Source: SZUA-35 sp963781035 (GTDB lineage Bacteria; Actinomycetota; Acidimicrobiia; Acidimicrobiales; SZUA-35). Taken from it: DNA of 64,000 nucleotides. The stretch spans positions 248,001 through 312,000 of the forward strand of contig CAWAEN010000004.1 in the NCBI GenBank assembly GCA_963781035.1, written 5' to 3'. The notes beneath the pieces were generated by a model. The model ran no database searches. It was not told the origin of the DNA and saw nothing but the letters and a program-made list of their open reading frames with translations. Below, piece by piece: positions 29,032 to 40,377 of this stretch (positions within the stretch are counted from its first letter, which is position 1; every line of letters starts with the position of its first letter). The translations under genes were made by a program, and so were the position numbers.

Positions 29032-30936
29032 CTCTCGATCTCCACGACCTGATCCCCGAGGGCGACCGTTGGCTGTTCAACGAAGGCGGCCATCGTCGGT
29101 TGTTCGATGTGCTCGGCGCACAACCCCTGACCGTCGCCGACGAGCCGGGCCGGCGCTTCGCGGTCTGGGCGCCCGAAGCAACTCGTGTGTGGGCCGTCGG
29201 CGACTTCTCGAATTGGGAAGTCAACGACGCCTACCGACTCGTTCCGCAAGGCGACTCTGGCATCTGGGCCGGTGTGGCCATCGATGCCACCGTCGGTGAT
29301 CGATACAAGTTCCGTATCTCGACCAAGGCCGGCTACGACGTGGAGCGGGCCGACCCGGTGGCGTTCGCCGCCGAGCTCCCGCCGGCGACAGCATCGGTCG
29401 TCACCGACCTCTCCTACGACTGGTCCGACAGCGACTGGATCGCAGCTCGGTCCGACCACCAGGGACACGATCGACCGATCTCGATCTACGAGATGCACGT
29501 CGGGTCCTGGCGTCACGCCGAGGCCCACCGCAGCCTGACCTGGGCGGAGTTGGCGGAACCGTTGGCCGATCATCTCGACGCGTGCGGCTTCACCCACGTC
29601 GAGTTGCTGCCCATCATGGAGCACCCCTTCTACGGCTCCTGGGGCTACCAGACCACCGGCTACTTCGCCCCCACCGCGCGTTATGGCCTCCCGGCCGACT
29701 TCATGGGGTTCGTCGACAAGCTCCACGAGCGCGGGATCGGCGTGATCCTCGATTGGGTGCCGTCCCACTTCCCGGCAGACGATTTCGCGCTCGGCAGCTT
29801 CGACGGAACCCACCTCTACGAACACGGCGATCCGAAGGAGGGCTGGCACCCGGACTGGAAGAGCTACATCTTCAACTACGGGCGCCACGAGGTGCGGTCG
29901 CTTCCTGATCAGCAGCGCGCTCCACTGGATCGAGCGCTATCACATCGACGGGATCCGAGTCGATGCCGTTGCCTCGATGCTCTACCGCGACTACTCCCGC
30001 GAGTCAGGGTGAGTGGGTGCCCAATCGAGTACGGCGGCCGGGAGAACCTCGAGGCGATTCGTTTCCTCCGCGAGCTCAACACCGCGATCGGCGCCGAGCA
30101 TCCCGACGTCATCACCATCGCCGAGGAGTCCACGGCTTTCCCCGGCGTCACTCGGCCGGCCGATGAAGGCGGTCTCGGCTTCCACTACAAGTGGGACATG
30201 GGCTGGATGCACGACACGCTCGAGTACCTCGAGCGCGATCCCATCCACCGTCGGTTCCACCACGACGAGATCACGTTCCGTGGCGTGTACGCGTTCACCG
30301 AGCAGTACGTCCTGCCGCTGAGTCACGACGAGGTCGTGCACGGCAAGGGCTCGATCCTGGCCAAGATGCCGGGCGACGAGTGGCAACAGTTCGCCAACCT
30401 TCGTGTGCTGTTCGGCAACCAGTGGCTGAATCCGGGCAAGAAGCTGCTGTTCATGGGCCAGGAGTTCGGTCAAGGGCCGGAGTGGAACCACGACAACCGC
30501 TGTCGTGGGCGCAATTGGAGTTGCCGAACCACATCGGCGTCCAACGTTGGGTGGCCAAGCTCAACGAGGTCTACCGCAGCGAGCCGGCGACTGCACCGCA
30601 ACGAGCTCGATCCCGACGGGTTTCGAGTGGGTGGTGCTCGATGACGGCGCGAATTCGGTGCTCGTGTGGCTGCGGCTCGGTCTCGACGATGACCGGCCCG
30701 TGTTGTGCATCCAGAACCTCACCCCGGTGCCCCGGTCCGGCTACCGAGTCGGTGTGCCCGAATCGGGTGTCGTGGGAAGTGCTGTTGAACAGCGACGATC
30801 CGGACGTTCGGCGGGAGCGGAGCGTTCGTTGCGACGACGCTCAGTAGCGCCGATACCGGGAGTCACGGCCGTGAGCAGTCGCTTGGTACTCGACCTGCCG
30901 CCGCTCGCCGTGATCGCTCTTGCTCCCGTCCGCTGA
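29028..30936 (+). CDS. glgB: 1,4-alpha-glucan branching enzyme
   Basis: About 635 residues. An N-terminal CBM48-like domain (FAVWAPEATRVWAVGDFSNW) precedes a GH13 barrel. Barrel motifs: FTHVELLPIMEHPFYGSWGY, ILDWVPSHFP, DGIRVDAVASMLYRDY (catalytic Asp), a general-acid Glu in TIAEESTAFPG, and LSHDEVVHGKGS. At least six frame breaks (near 29893, 30003, 30035, 30497, 30590, 30770). It introduces alpha-1,6 branches in glycogen. No other glycogen gene is present in the window. Confidence 0.92.
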
Positions 30937-31029
30937 CGACCGGGGTCCGATGTGCTGGGCGACGTCGGAATTCGAGAAACCCCCGAAGATCTTGGTCGAT
31001 GCCCCTCCAGAGGGCTAGCATCGCTCCCC

Positions 31030-31395
31030 GTGTCGGACTTCCTCCGTGACTACGCCATCGTCGCTCTCTTCGGCGGCATCGCCGTGCTGCTCGTCGGCAC
31101 GTTCATAGGGCTCTCCAGTTTCATACGCCCGAATCGTCCGACCGAAGCCAAGATCGAGAACTATGAGAGTGGCGTCGATCCTGTGGGTACCGGATGGTCC
31201 CAGAGTCAGATCCGCTATTACATCTTTGCTCTGCTCTTCGTCATGTTCGACGTCGAGGCCGTCTTCATCTTTCCGTGGGCGACACGCCTCGAGGCGTACG
31301 GCCTCTTCGGATTGGTGGAGATGGTGATCTTCATCTTCATTCTCGCTCTTGGTCTGGCGTACGCCTGGCGCAAGGGTGTCCTTCGTTGGGTTTGA
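31030..31395 (+). CDS. nuoA: NADH-quinone oxidoreductase-type subunit A (nuo-2)
   Basis: 121 residues from GTG 31030. Three helices and the signature KIENYESGV and FVMFDVEAVFIFPWA identify subunit A. The Cys of the usual YECG motif is replaced by Ser (ESG), unlike NuoA of nuo-1. It starts the second complex I operon, about 95 bases after glgB. nuoB follows after 51 bases. Confidence 0.92.
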   Translation: MSDFLRDYAIVALFGGIAVLLVGTFIGLSSFIRPNRPTEAKIENYESGVDPVGTGWSQSQIRYYIFALLFVMFDVEAVFIFPWATRLEAYGLFGLVEMVIFIFILALGLAYAWRKGVLRWV

Positions 31396-31446
31396 CCGTT
31401 CGCGGTCCGGCCAGCACACGCTCACCATCGATTCGGGGAACCAGGT

Positions 31447-31950
31447 ATGGGTCTCGTTGACTCGGGCAAGATGCCCAAGGCACTCACCACGCTGCTGAAC
31501 ACAAGTCGCAAGTACAGCCTCTGGGTGTACCAGTGGGGCCTGGCGTGCTGCGCCATCGAGATGGGCGCCGCGTTCGGATCGCCCCGCTACGACGTGATGC
31601 GTCTCGGCGTGATTCCGCTGCCTGCGAGCCCCCGCCAGGCCGATCTCGTCTGCGTGTCCGGCACGGTCACCGACAAGATGGCACCGGCGATCCGTCGCCT
31701 GTACGAGCAGATGCCCGAACCCAAGTACGTGATCTCGATGGGATCGTGTGCGAACTGCGGCGGCCCCTACTGGGACAGCTACTCGGTCACCAAGGGCATC
31801 GACCAGATCATTCCCGTCGATGTCTACGTCCCCGGCTGCCCACCCCGCCCCGAGGCGCTTCTGGAAGGCATCGTGCTGCTCCAGGAGATCATCCAGCACG
31901 AGGACATGGTCGAGAAGTGGAAGGGCGATCCCATGGAGATCGGCGCATGA
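31447..31950 (+). CDS. nuoB: NADH-quinone oxidoreductase-type subunit B (nuo-2)
   Basis: 167 residues, intact. Cluster N2 ligands are in place: LACCAIEMGAAFG, MGSCANCGGPYWD and VPGCPPRPE. The C-terminus ends PMEIGA and its stop codon overlaps the first unit of a 32-bp tandem repeat array. The nucleotides of that ending (GAGATCGGCGCATGA) recur at each repeat junction. Confidence 0.95.
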   Translation: MGLVDSGKMPKALTTLLNTSRKYSLWVYQWGLACCAIEMGAAFGSPRYDVMRLGVIPLPASPRQADLVCVSGTVTDKMAPAIRRLYEQMPEPKYVISMGSCANCGGPYWDSYSVTKGIDQIIPVDVYVPGCPPRPEALLEGIVLLQEIIQHEDMVEKWKGDPMEIGA

Positions 31951-32075
31951 TGATCTTCGACAGCAGAGAGATCGGCGCATGATGATCTTCGACAGCAGAG
32001 AGATCGGCGCATGATGATCTTCGACAGCAGAGAGATCGGCGCATGATGATCTTACGACAGCAGAGAGATCGGCGC
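31947..32075 (+). repeat. Four 32-bp tandem repeats between nuoB and nuoC of nuo-2
   Basis: Units start at 31947, 31979, 32011 and 32043; the last is 33 bp with one extra A near 32054. Each unit has AGAGAG followed by an ATG, and each encodes an 11-residue mini-frame (MMIFDSREIGA) whose TGA overlaps the next unit's ATG. The array thus chains ATGA junctions from the nuoB stop to the nuoC start at 32076. No spacers are present, so this is not CRISPR. Confidence 0.9.
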
Positions 32076-32748
32076 ATGACCGACGTGGCTGAAACCGAGG
32101 TCGAAGAGACCGTCGACGAGGCGCGTACGGCGCTGCTCGAGGCGCTGGTGGCCGAGCTCGGCGACTCGTTGGTCGAGCATCATCTGGTCCCCGGCGTCGA
32201 TCTGTGGATCCGAGTGAAGGCCGAGGCCTTTGCCGACACGGCTGCGTACCTCCGCGATCGCCAGCGATTCCGCTACTTCGACTTCGTCTCGGCCATCGAC
32301 TGGCTGCCGTCGCCGTTCGGTCGCAGCCTCGATGCTCGCGGTCGACGTCCCGTTGGGCTGACGGAGGACGATGCCGAACCGGCCGAGATGACCACCGGGT
32401 ATGCCGGTGGCGACACCCGGTTCCAGGTGTTCGGCCGGGTCCACAACCTCACCGACCGACATCGGCTGACTCACGGTCAAGGCCGACCTCGACGATGATG
32501 TCTGTCGCCCGACCTGGACCGAGGTCACTATCCCGGGGCCGACTGGCACGAGCGTGAGGCCTGGGAGATGTTCGGCATCAGTTCACCGGCCATCCCGGCC
32601 TGCGTCCCGCTGTATCTTCCCGGTGCCTTCGAGGGTCACCCGATGCGCAAGGACTTCCCACTGCTTGGCTCGTTTGGTGAAGCCGTGGCCTGGCATCGTC
32701 GACGTCGAACCAATGCCGACAACCGAAAACCCCGAGGACATGTCATGA
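32076..32748 (+). CDS. nuoC: NADH-quinone oxidoreductase-type subunit C (nuo-2)
   Basis: About 220 residues. ATG 32076 follows the repeat array. LRDRQRFRYFDFVSAIDWLP and the reconstructed C-terminal WHEREAWEMFGI, GHPMRKDFPL identify the subunit. At least four frame breaks lie between 32465 and 32670. The C-terminal reading is VKPWPGIVDVEPMPTTENPEDMS. It is a separate gene from nuoD. There is a GGAGG site before the next ATG. Confidence 0.87.
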
Positions 32749-32820
32749 CGGCGTGTCGCTTCGCTCTCTTACAGAGTTCGTCCGTCGTCGGAACTCCGCC
32801 GACGTGCGGAGGTCTCCGTC

Positions 32821-33998
32821 ATGACTGCTGTGTCCGATCGCCGACAGCTGGCATACATGGCCGCGCAGGCTGCCGACGCCCGGGTGAACGTCGAGCTCGA
32901 GGCCGAGGGCATGACCCTCAACATCGGTCCTCAGCACCCGGCGACCCACGGCACGCTGCGCATCGTCGCCCGGCTCGACGGCGAGCAGGTGGTCGACGCC
33001 GAGCCGATCATGGGCTACATGCACCGTGGCTACGAGAAACTCACCGAGGTGCGCACCTACCCGCAGGTCACCACACTGGTGAACCGCATCGACTGGCTCG
33101 GCAGCTTCTGCAACGAGGTGCCGTTCATCCTCGCCTGCAGAGCAGCTCATGGACATCGAGGCACCGCCTCGGGCCCAGCACATCCGCACGATCCTGTTCG
33201 AGCTCGGCTCGCATCGCCCACCTCACGCTGTTCCTCGGCGATCTCGGCGTCCAGCTCGGCGCCGTCACCCCCGTGTTCTACGCGTTCCGCGACCGTGAGC
33301 ACGTGCTCAACCAGATCGAGTCCGCCACCGGTGGTCGATTCCATCCGAACTTCGACCGCATCGGCGGCGTCAAGGACGACCTCCCTGCCGGCTGGATCGC
33401 CGAGACCAAGCAGAGCCTGAGTCAAGATCACCGACTTCTGCGATCTGATCGAGGATCTGCTGTTCGGCAACGAGATCTTCGCGGCCCGTACTCGCGGCAT
33501 CGGCGTGATCCCGGCCGACGTCGGGCTCTGCTACGGCCTGAGCGGTGCCAACATCCGCGGCTCGGGCGTCGATTGGGACCTCCGTCGTGACTCTCCCTGC
33601 GGCCTGGCCTGGGACAAGGTCGACTGGAAGGTCTGGACCCACCCCGACGGCGATGCGTACGCCCGTTCCTGGGTCCGTCTCCAGGAGGTTCGCGAGAGCG
33701 TCTCGATCGTCGAGCAGCTTGCTCGACACCATTCCGTCTGGCCCGATCATGGCCAAGGTTCCCCGCATCATCAAGGTGCCAGAGGGCGAGGCCTACGTCG
33801 CCACCGAGAACCCGCTCGGCGAGATGGGTTACTACGTCGTGTCGCAAGGGCGGCCTCGAGCCGTTCCGGGTGAAGATCCGGTCGGCCAGCTTCAACAACA
33901 TGAGCATCGCCCCCTGGCTGCTCAAGGGCACCTACGTCCCCGACGTGATCACGATCCTGGCCTCCCTCTACTTCATCCTCGGAGACATCGACCGATAA
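32821..33998 (+). CDS. nuoD: NADH-quinone oxidoreductase-type subunit D (nuo-2)
   Basis: About 390 residues, shorter at the N-terminus than NuoD of nuo-1. NIGPQHPATHGTLRI, YGLSGANIRGSGVDWDLRR and the closing FILGDIDR are family signatures. It keeps the N2-proximal arginine in GYMHRGYEKL (codon 33025-33027), where nuo-1 has Thr. Frame breaks near 33140, 33205, 33422, 33722 and 33850. The stop overlaps the nuoH start (TAATG). It forms the quinone pocket with NuoB. Confidence 0.9.
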
Positions 33999-35055
33999 TG
34001 ACTACTTTCGCGATCGAGACGTCGTGGTGGATGGAGACCATCCTCAAGAGCTGTCTTCGTGCTCGTCGTGGTGCTGCTGCCCGCCGGCGCCACGGTCTAT
34101 CTCTACCTGTTCAAGATGGTCTCGTTCATGCAGAGCCGTCTTGGGCCCGATGGAAGCCGGGCCCGTACGGCTCGCTCCAGCTCCTGGCCGAGGTCGGCAA
34201 GTCCCTGCAGAAGGAAGACATCTTCCCGGCCAAGGCCGACCGCAACGTGTTCGCCATGGCGCCGTACGTCGTGCTGATGAGCACGTTCCTGCTGGCGGTT
34301 GTCGTCCCGTTCGGCCCGAACGCGGTGTTCACCGACCTCGACACCGGCGTGTTCTTCGCTCTTGCTGTCTAGCTCGATCTCGGTGATCGGCATCCTGATG
34401 GCCGGCTGGGCCAGTGCGTCGAAGTATTCCCTGCTCGGTGGCCTGCGAGCCGCCGGTCAGCTCATCGCCTACGAGCTGCCGATGGTGCTCGCCGTCGTTG
34501 GCGTCGTCATCCAGGCCGGAACGCTCAATCTCCAGCAGATCGTCTACGCCCAGATCAACGGCGAGATCTTCGGTTGGGGCGGCATCGGGACTGCCGTTCA
34601 TCCTCACCCAGTTCGTCGGGTTCATGATCTTCATGATCGCGGTGCAGGCCGAGCTCACCCAGGTGCCGTTCGACATGCCGATCGCCGAGTCCGAACTGGT
34701 CTCGGGCTACATGACCGAGTACTCGGGCATGCGCTTCCTGATGTTCTTCATCGGCGAGTTCGCCACTGCCGCCATCTTCGCCTTCCTCGCCTCGGTCCTC
34801 TTCCTCGGTGGCTGGAGCATCCCGCCGTTCGTCACCGATCTCCTCGGTCTCGAGTGCGACTCGAACTGGTTCAACGTGATCGGACCACTGGTCATGGTCA
34901 CGAAGATGTTGGTCCTGACCTTCGTCATCTACTGGGTGCGCTTCACCTACCCCCGATTCCGTGAGGATCAGCTCCAGAAGTTCGCCTGGAAGGTGCTGAT
35001 TCCGATCTCGCTCGTCAACATCGCCATCACCGGTGTCCTGAAGGTGTGGCTCTGA
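33998..35055 (+). CDS. nuoH: NADH-quinone oxidoreductase-type subunit H (nuo-2)
   Basis: About 350 residues. QAELTQVPFDMPIAESELVS and GYMTEYSGMRFLMFFIGEF are the conserved quinone-site loop and helix; LQLLAEVGKSLQKEDIFP matches the family. Breaks near 34050, 34146, 34365 and 34590. After its stop is a 107-bp gap with only a 17-codon frame (MAEATTAFSWPVSARTV, 35055-35108) that may be a remnant or noise. nuoI follows, so nuoE, F and G are absent between D and H. Confidence 0.9.
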
Positions 35056-35162
35056 TGGCCGAAGCGACCACCGCCTTCAGCTGGCCGGTGTCGGCGCGAA
35101 CTGTGTGATCGCCGCTGGCTGGGCCAGACTGTCGGCCGCATGACGGACGGAAGGGGAGACTG

Positions 35163-35665
35163 ATGCCACTCGTACCCGGTGTGGTCAAGGGGCTCGGTCT
35201 GACCTTCAAAGAGGTCGTCAAGACCGTCGTCCAACGGTGCCGAGACCGTGCAGTACCCGCACGAGAAGGAAGAGCCCGCTCCCCGAGCCGCGGCGTCATC
35301 GCCCTGCACGAGGAGAACTGCACGTCGTGCATGTCTGTGCTCCCGCGAGTGCCCCGACTGGTGCATCTACATCGAGGGCCACAAGACGCTCGCCCCACCC
35401 CGGCGAGCCGGCGGCAAACCACGCTCGGTCAACAAGCTCGACCGGTTCGACATCGACTACAGCCTCTGCATGTACTGCGGGATCTGCGTCGAGGTCTGCC
35501 CGTTCGAGGCGTTCTTCTGGAGTCCTGAGTACGAGTACTCCGAGCCGAAGATCGCCGATCTCCTCCACGACAAGACGCCGTCTCGGCCAGTGGATGGAAA
35601 CGGTGCCCGACTTCGAGGCCTACGAAGCGGGCGCCGACGTCAAGGCAAAGAAGGTGCCTCGATGA
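35163..35665 (+). CDS. nuoI: NADH-quinone oxidoreductase-type subunit I (nuo-2)
   Basis: About 166 residues. The two cluster motifs read CTSCMLCSRECPDWC (one frame break near 35333 inside it) and CMYCGICVEVCPFEA. Other breaks are near 35238 and 35581. The N-terminus is a short amphipathic helix (LVPGVVKGLGLTFKEVVKT). It would be the electron entry point of an EFG-less complex I if a ferredoxin is the donor (inference). The stop overlaps the nuoJ start. Confidence 0.88.
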
Positions 35666-36216
35666 TCGGAGCATCCTTGGGCATCTTCGCGGCCGAGGCC
35701 TCGGTGATGACCGACACCGAGGAGTGGGTGGCCAACGTCTTCTTCTACGTGATCGCGGCCGTCGCCGTGGTCAGCGCTCTGCGGATGGTGACCACGAACA
35801 ACGTGGTGCACGCTGCGCTCTATCTGCTGGTGGTGCTGGTCAGCGTTGCTGCGATCTACATCGTCCTCGGTGCCGAGTTCGCCGCTGCCACCCAGTTGCT
35901 CGTCTACGTCGGCGCCATCATGGTCCTGTTGCTGTTCGGCGTCATGCTCACTCGGGCCCAGATCGGCCACGAGGACGACCTCGACTACGATCAGAAGTGG
36001 ATCGGCGGACTCGTCGCGGTCGTGCTGTTCGCGGTGATGGCCTACGCCGTCGCCGACCAGTGGGGTACCCAGAAGCTGCCCGCCGATCGTCGGGTGCAGC
36101 GCACCCAAGAAGTCGCAGACTCGATCTTCAGTACCTACATCGTCCCATTCGAAGCGATCTCGCTGCTGCTGCTCGCAGCGCTGATCGGTGCCATCGTCGT
36201 GGCCAGGCGGGATTAG
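35662..36216 (+). CDS. nuoJ: NADH-quinone oxidoreductase-type subunit J (nuo-2)
   Basis: 184 residues, intact, five helices. NNVVHAALYLLVVLVSVAAI and QLLVYVGAIMVLLLFGVML identify subunit J. ATG 35662 overlaps the nuoI stop, and this start is preferred to upstream in-frame codons within nuoI. A hydrophilic loop (about residues 95-150) precedes the last helix. Confidence 0.93.
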   Translation: MIGASLGIFAAEASVMTDTEEWVANVFFYVIAAVAVVSALRMVTTNNVVHAALYLLVVLVSVAAIYIVLGAEFAAATQLLVYVGAIMVLLLFGVMLTRAQIGHEDDLDYDQKWIGGLVAVVLFAVMAYAVADQWGTQKLPADRRVQRTQEVADSIFSTYIVPFEAISLLLLAALIGAIVVARRD

Positions 36217-36224
36217 GAGTCGAC

Positions 36225-36525
36225 GTGTTCCTGAACCAGTTCCTTCTTCTTCGCCGCCGTGCTGTTCTGCATCGGTGTGTACGGCGTCCTCACCCGCAAG
36301 AACGGCGTGCTCGTCCTCATGTCGATCGAGCTCATCCTCAACGCCGTCAACATCAACCTCGTGGCCTTCGGCGCCTTCAACGGCACGATCCCCGGCCAGG
36401 TGTTCGCACTGTTCGTGATCGCGGTCGCTGCCGCCGAGGTCGGTGTCGGCCTGGCCATCGTCCTGCTCATCTACCGGAACCGTCGGAGCATCGACGTGGC
36501 CGAAGCCAACCTCCTCCAGGGCTGA
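36225..36525 (+). CDS. nuoK: NADH-quinone oxidoreductase-type subunit K (nuo-2)
   Basis: About 99 residues from GTG 36225, after AGGAG. One surplus base near 36242 breaks the first helix; corrected it reads MFLNQFFFFAAVLFCIGVYG. Conserved glutamates lie in LMSIELILNAVNINLVAF and AAAEVGVGLAIVLLIYR. It ends just before nuoL. Confidence 0.92.
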
Positions 36526-36528
36526 TCC

Positions 36529-38801
36529 ATGCATCTTCTCGCCGCCGCGGCCGCGCCGACCTTCGAGGTCAGCAGCTGGTTCTTCGACTGGGCCGGTCTG
36601 ATCCCCGCGATCATGGCCGCCTCGTTCTTGCTGACCCTGTTCTTCGGCAAGCGACTGGGCAAGCACGTCCACTTCATCGGGTTGACCGCCGTCGTCGCGT
36701 CGTTCCTGCTCTCGATTCTCACCGCTGCCGCGTGGGTCAATGCCACGAACAGCCATGACGAGGACGACCACGGCGAGGAAGCAGCGGTCGTGATCACCGA
36801 GTTCGCCGGTGCCGACGATCTCGCGGGCGTGCGACGAGGCAGCGTTCGCCGAAGCGAGGCGAAGAAGTCGAGGCCACGACCCGAGGCCGTCGTCAACAGC
36901 TGGTGCTGGTTCGACAGCTCCGATGCACAGAACACCGACTGTGACGACCGGGCCTCGGAGAAGCCGATCTCGATCGGCACCCTGGTCGACGGCCAGTCGG
37001 TGCTGCTGCTCGTTGTCGTCACCTTCATCTCGATGCTGGTGCACATCTTCTCGACCGACTACGTCGGCGGCGACCGACGCTACGTCCACTACTTCGCCTT
37101 CCTGTCACTGTTCACCGCCTCGATGCTGTTCTTCGTGCTGAGCGCGCAGCACGCTGCAGATGATCGTGGGCTGGGAGTTGGTCGGCGTCTGTTCGTTCGC
37201 CCTGATCGGCCACTGGTGGGAGGAGAAACCCAACTCCGACGCCGCCCTGAAGGCGTTCCTCACCAACCGCGTCGGCGACATCGGCCTGCTCATCGGTGTC
37301 ACCGTTCTCTTCTTCGCTGCCGGCAACAGCTTCGACATCCGCACCATCAACCACGCCGCTGTCGTCGGCGACATCGGGCAACGGCACGCTCACCGTCGCC
37401 GCGCTGTGTCTGATGGCAGCCGTCATGTCCAAGTCGGGCCAGTTCGTTCTCCACACCTGGCTGCCCGACGCCATGGCCGGGTCCGACCCCGGTCTCGGCG
37501 CTCATCCACGCCGCCACCATGGTCGTCGCCGGCGTCTACATGATCGGCCGCCTCTATCCGGTGTTCTGGGAAGGCCTCGCCATCCCTGGGCAGCACGGTC
37601 AACGCCATGGCCATCATCGGCGGCATCACCGTGGTCGGCGGTGGCCTGCTCGCCTTCGTGCAGAACGACATCAAGAAGGTGCTGGCCTACTCGACGGTCA
37701 GCCAGCTCGGCTACATGGTCCTGGCGCTCGGCGTCGGCGCCTGGACCGCCGGCATGTTCCACCTCTTCACCCACGCCGTCTTCAAGGCGTGCCTCTTCCT
37801 CGGTGCCGGTGCCCTCAGCCATGCGTGCCATCACAGCTTCGACATGAAGGCCGAGATGGGCGGGCTCCGCAAGCTCATGCCCAAGACGTTCGTGACGTTC
37901 ATGATCGCCAGCGGTGCGCTCATCGGGCATCTTCCCGCTGGCCGGCTTCTGGTCGAAGGACGAAATCTGGCTGGCGCGGTGTCTGGCCTGGAACCGGCGG
38001 CAACGGCGACTACACGATTCCGCTGATCATGGGCCTCGTCGGTGCGGCGCCTCACCGCGGCCTACATGACTCGGGCGATCATGCTCATCTTCTTCGGCGA
38101 GTACCGCGGCCACGACCACCCGCACGACCCCGGCCCGCGCATGATGATCCCGCTCCAGGTCCTTGCCGGTCTGGCCGTCGTCGTCGGGTTCCTGAACATC
38201 CCGAAGAGCTTCCCGGTCATCGGCGATCGCATCGGGCTGACGCTCGAGCACTGGATCGAACCGGGCGGTGGCGATGTCTTCCCCGTGATCGGCCACGGCG
38301 AAGCCGAGCGTGGCCATGGCCATCGTGGCATCGCTGATCGGTCTCTTCGCCATCTTCGTCACCTATAGCCTACTACTCGAAGCTCTTCGCCAAGAATCCA
38401 CGGCCACCGAGGTCACCGGCGGTCTGCGCGACAACAACCGCTACGCCCGGGGCTTCCACACGCTGCTCGTCGAGAAGTACTACCTCGACCACTTCTACGA
38501 AGGCGTCGTCGCCGAGAGCACCAAGGGCTGGATGGCCCGATGCTGCCTACTGGGTCAACCAGAACGTGCATCGACAACGTCATCAACTACACCGGGAAGG
38601 GAGCGGTCATCGGCTGGCCGCTTCGTGTACCGGTTCATCGACCAGGGCGCCATCGACGGCACCGTCAACGGCTCTGGTCTCACCGCACTGAGCTCCGGCG
38701 GGATTCTCCGCCACGTCCAGTCCGGCAAGATTCGTCAGTACGCAACCCTGATGTTCGGTGCAGCCGCCGTGTTGGCCGCCGTGTTCATCGTCGCCGTGTG
38801 A
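36529..38801 (+). CDS. nuoL: NADH-quinone oxidoreductase-type subunit L (nuo-2)
   Basis: About 755 residues when reassembled. MIVGWELVGVCSFALIGHWW, MSKSGQFVLHTWLPDAMAG, FVQNDIKKVLAYSTVSQLGY and FPLAGFWSKDEIW identify it. After the second helix is a charged loop of about 80 residues with a SHDEDDHGEE stretch and three Cys, longer than usual. There is no coiled coil after the twelfth helix, unlike nuo-1. About ten frame breaks (for example 37155, 37378, 37493, 37587, 37925, 38330, 38540); several are a GGC read as GGGC. Confidence 0.88.
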
Positions 38802-38814
38802 GAAAGCGATAACC

Positions 38815-40374
38815 GTGGAAGACCTGACATTCCTCCAAGAAAACGGGCTCAGCCTGATGGTGTTCCTCCCCCTTGTCGGGGTGGCCATCATGATGCTCGT
38901 GCCGGCAGCCATGGAGGAGGCACACAAGCTCCTTGCCCTCGGCTTCAGCCTCGCTATCCGCCGTGGTGGGGGTGTTGCTGGCGCTTCCGGACAACTTCGA
39001 TTACGACACCGGTCAGGCTCCGAAGCTCACGATCAACCAGTCGTGGATCGACGTCGTCAACGTTCGCTACCACGTCGCGCATCGACGGCATCTCGTTGCC
39101 GCTCATCGCGCTGACGCTGTTGGTCGTGCCGCTGGTGATCATCTACAGCTGGGATCACATCCCGGAGCCCGGGAATCCGAAGGCGTTCCTGATGCTGATC
39201 CATGGTGCTCCACACCGGCATGCTCGGATCGTTCGTCGCCCGCGACCTCGTTCTCTTCTTCGTCTTCTTCGAGGTCGTGTTGCTCCCGATGTACTTCATG
39301 ATCGGTGTCTGGGGCGGGCCCGATCGCCTCTACGCCGCCATCAAGTTCTTCCTCTTCACGCTGTTCGGTTCTGCGCTGATGCTGGTCAGCTTCCTCGCGC
39401 TCTACTGGCTCACCGGATCATCGACCTTCGACATGGCCCAGTTGGCCGAACAGGTCGCCAGCCGCGACATCTCGTCTCGGGCCCAGTGGTTGATCTTCGG
39501 TGGCATGTTCCTCGGGCTTCGGCATCAAGGTGCCCGATGTTCCCCTTCCACACCTGGCTGCCGGACGCGCACACCCAGGCGCCGACGCAGGGCTCGGTGA
39601 TCCTGGCCGCCGTGCTGTTGAAGCTCGGCACCTACGGCTTCATCCGTATCGCCATCCCGATCCTGCCCGAGGCAGCTGTCGAGTGGGCCCCGATCATCGG
39701 AGCGCTCGCCGTCATCGGCATCATCTACGGCGCCCTCGGCTGCCTGGCCCAGACCGACATGAAGCGATTGATCGCCTTCTCGTCGGTCGCCCACATGGGG
39801 TACGTGATGCTCGGCATCGCCACGCTGACCACGTTCGGTCTCCAGGCTGCCGTGTTCGGCATGGTGGCGCACGGCCTCATCACCGGCATGTTGTTCTTCA
39901 TCGCCGGTTCGGTGAAGGAGCGCTACCACACGCTCGAGATCAAACGCCTCGGTGGCCTGCTGATCCAGGCTCCACGCATGGGCTGGATCCTCGGACTTCG
40001 CCTCCATGGCCTCCCTCGGTCTTCCCGGTCTCGCCGGGTTCTGGGGTGAGTTCCCGGCCATCCTCGCCGCCTACAACCCGGCCCCGGGGCTCAACGTGAA
40101 TCTGTTCCGGTTCTACATGGTGGTCGCCGCCCTCGGCACCGTCCTCGCTGCCGCCTACCTGCTGTGGCTCCTCCAGCGCACTGCCTTCGGCGAACCGTCC
40201 GAAGAGTTCGCCGACGATCCCAACATCCACGACATGACCAGCTTCGAGTGGGTCGCGTGGGCCCCGATGCTCGTGCTGATCGTTCTCTTCGGCTTCGTAC
40301 CCGGGCTGATGTTCAACGTCATGGACGGTCCCCTCACGGCCGTCTCCGACGTCGTCGCCGCTCTCGGAAAGTAA
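38815..40374 (+). CDS. nuoM: NADH-quinone oxidoreductase-type subunit M (nuo-2)
   Basis: About 515 residues from GTG 38815. LFFVFFEVVLLPMYFMIGVW, FGIKVPMFPFHTWLPDAHTQ (after removing one C near 39537) and LAQTDMKRLIAFSSVAHMGY are antiporter-subunit signatures. Breaks near 38950, 39077, 39205, 39513, 39537 and 39998. It has no acidic C-terminal tail, unlike its nuo-1 counterpart. nuoN follows three bases later. Confidence 0.9.
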
Positions 40375-40377
40375 CCA

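Noticed and set aside
28134..30644. A single fused dehydrogenase-branching enzyme protein
   Set aside because: The fusion depends on one surplus base near 28982; without it the dehydrogenase ends at 29031 with a stop overlapping the glgB start.
31947..32075. CRISPR-like array
   Set aside because: The 32-bp units are directly adjacent with no spacers and no cas genes nearby.
35055..35108. A 17-codon gene between nuoH and nuoI of nuo-2
   Set aside because: Too short, no RBS or homology seen, and in an error-dense region; may be a remnant or part of a misread gene.
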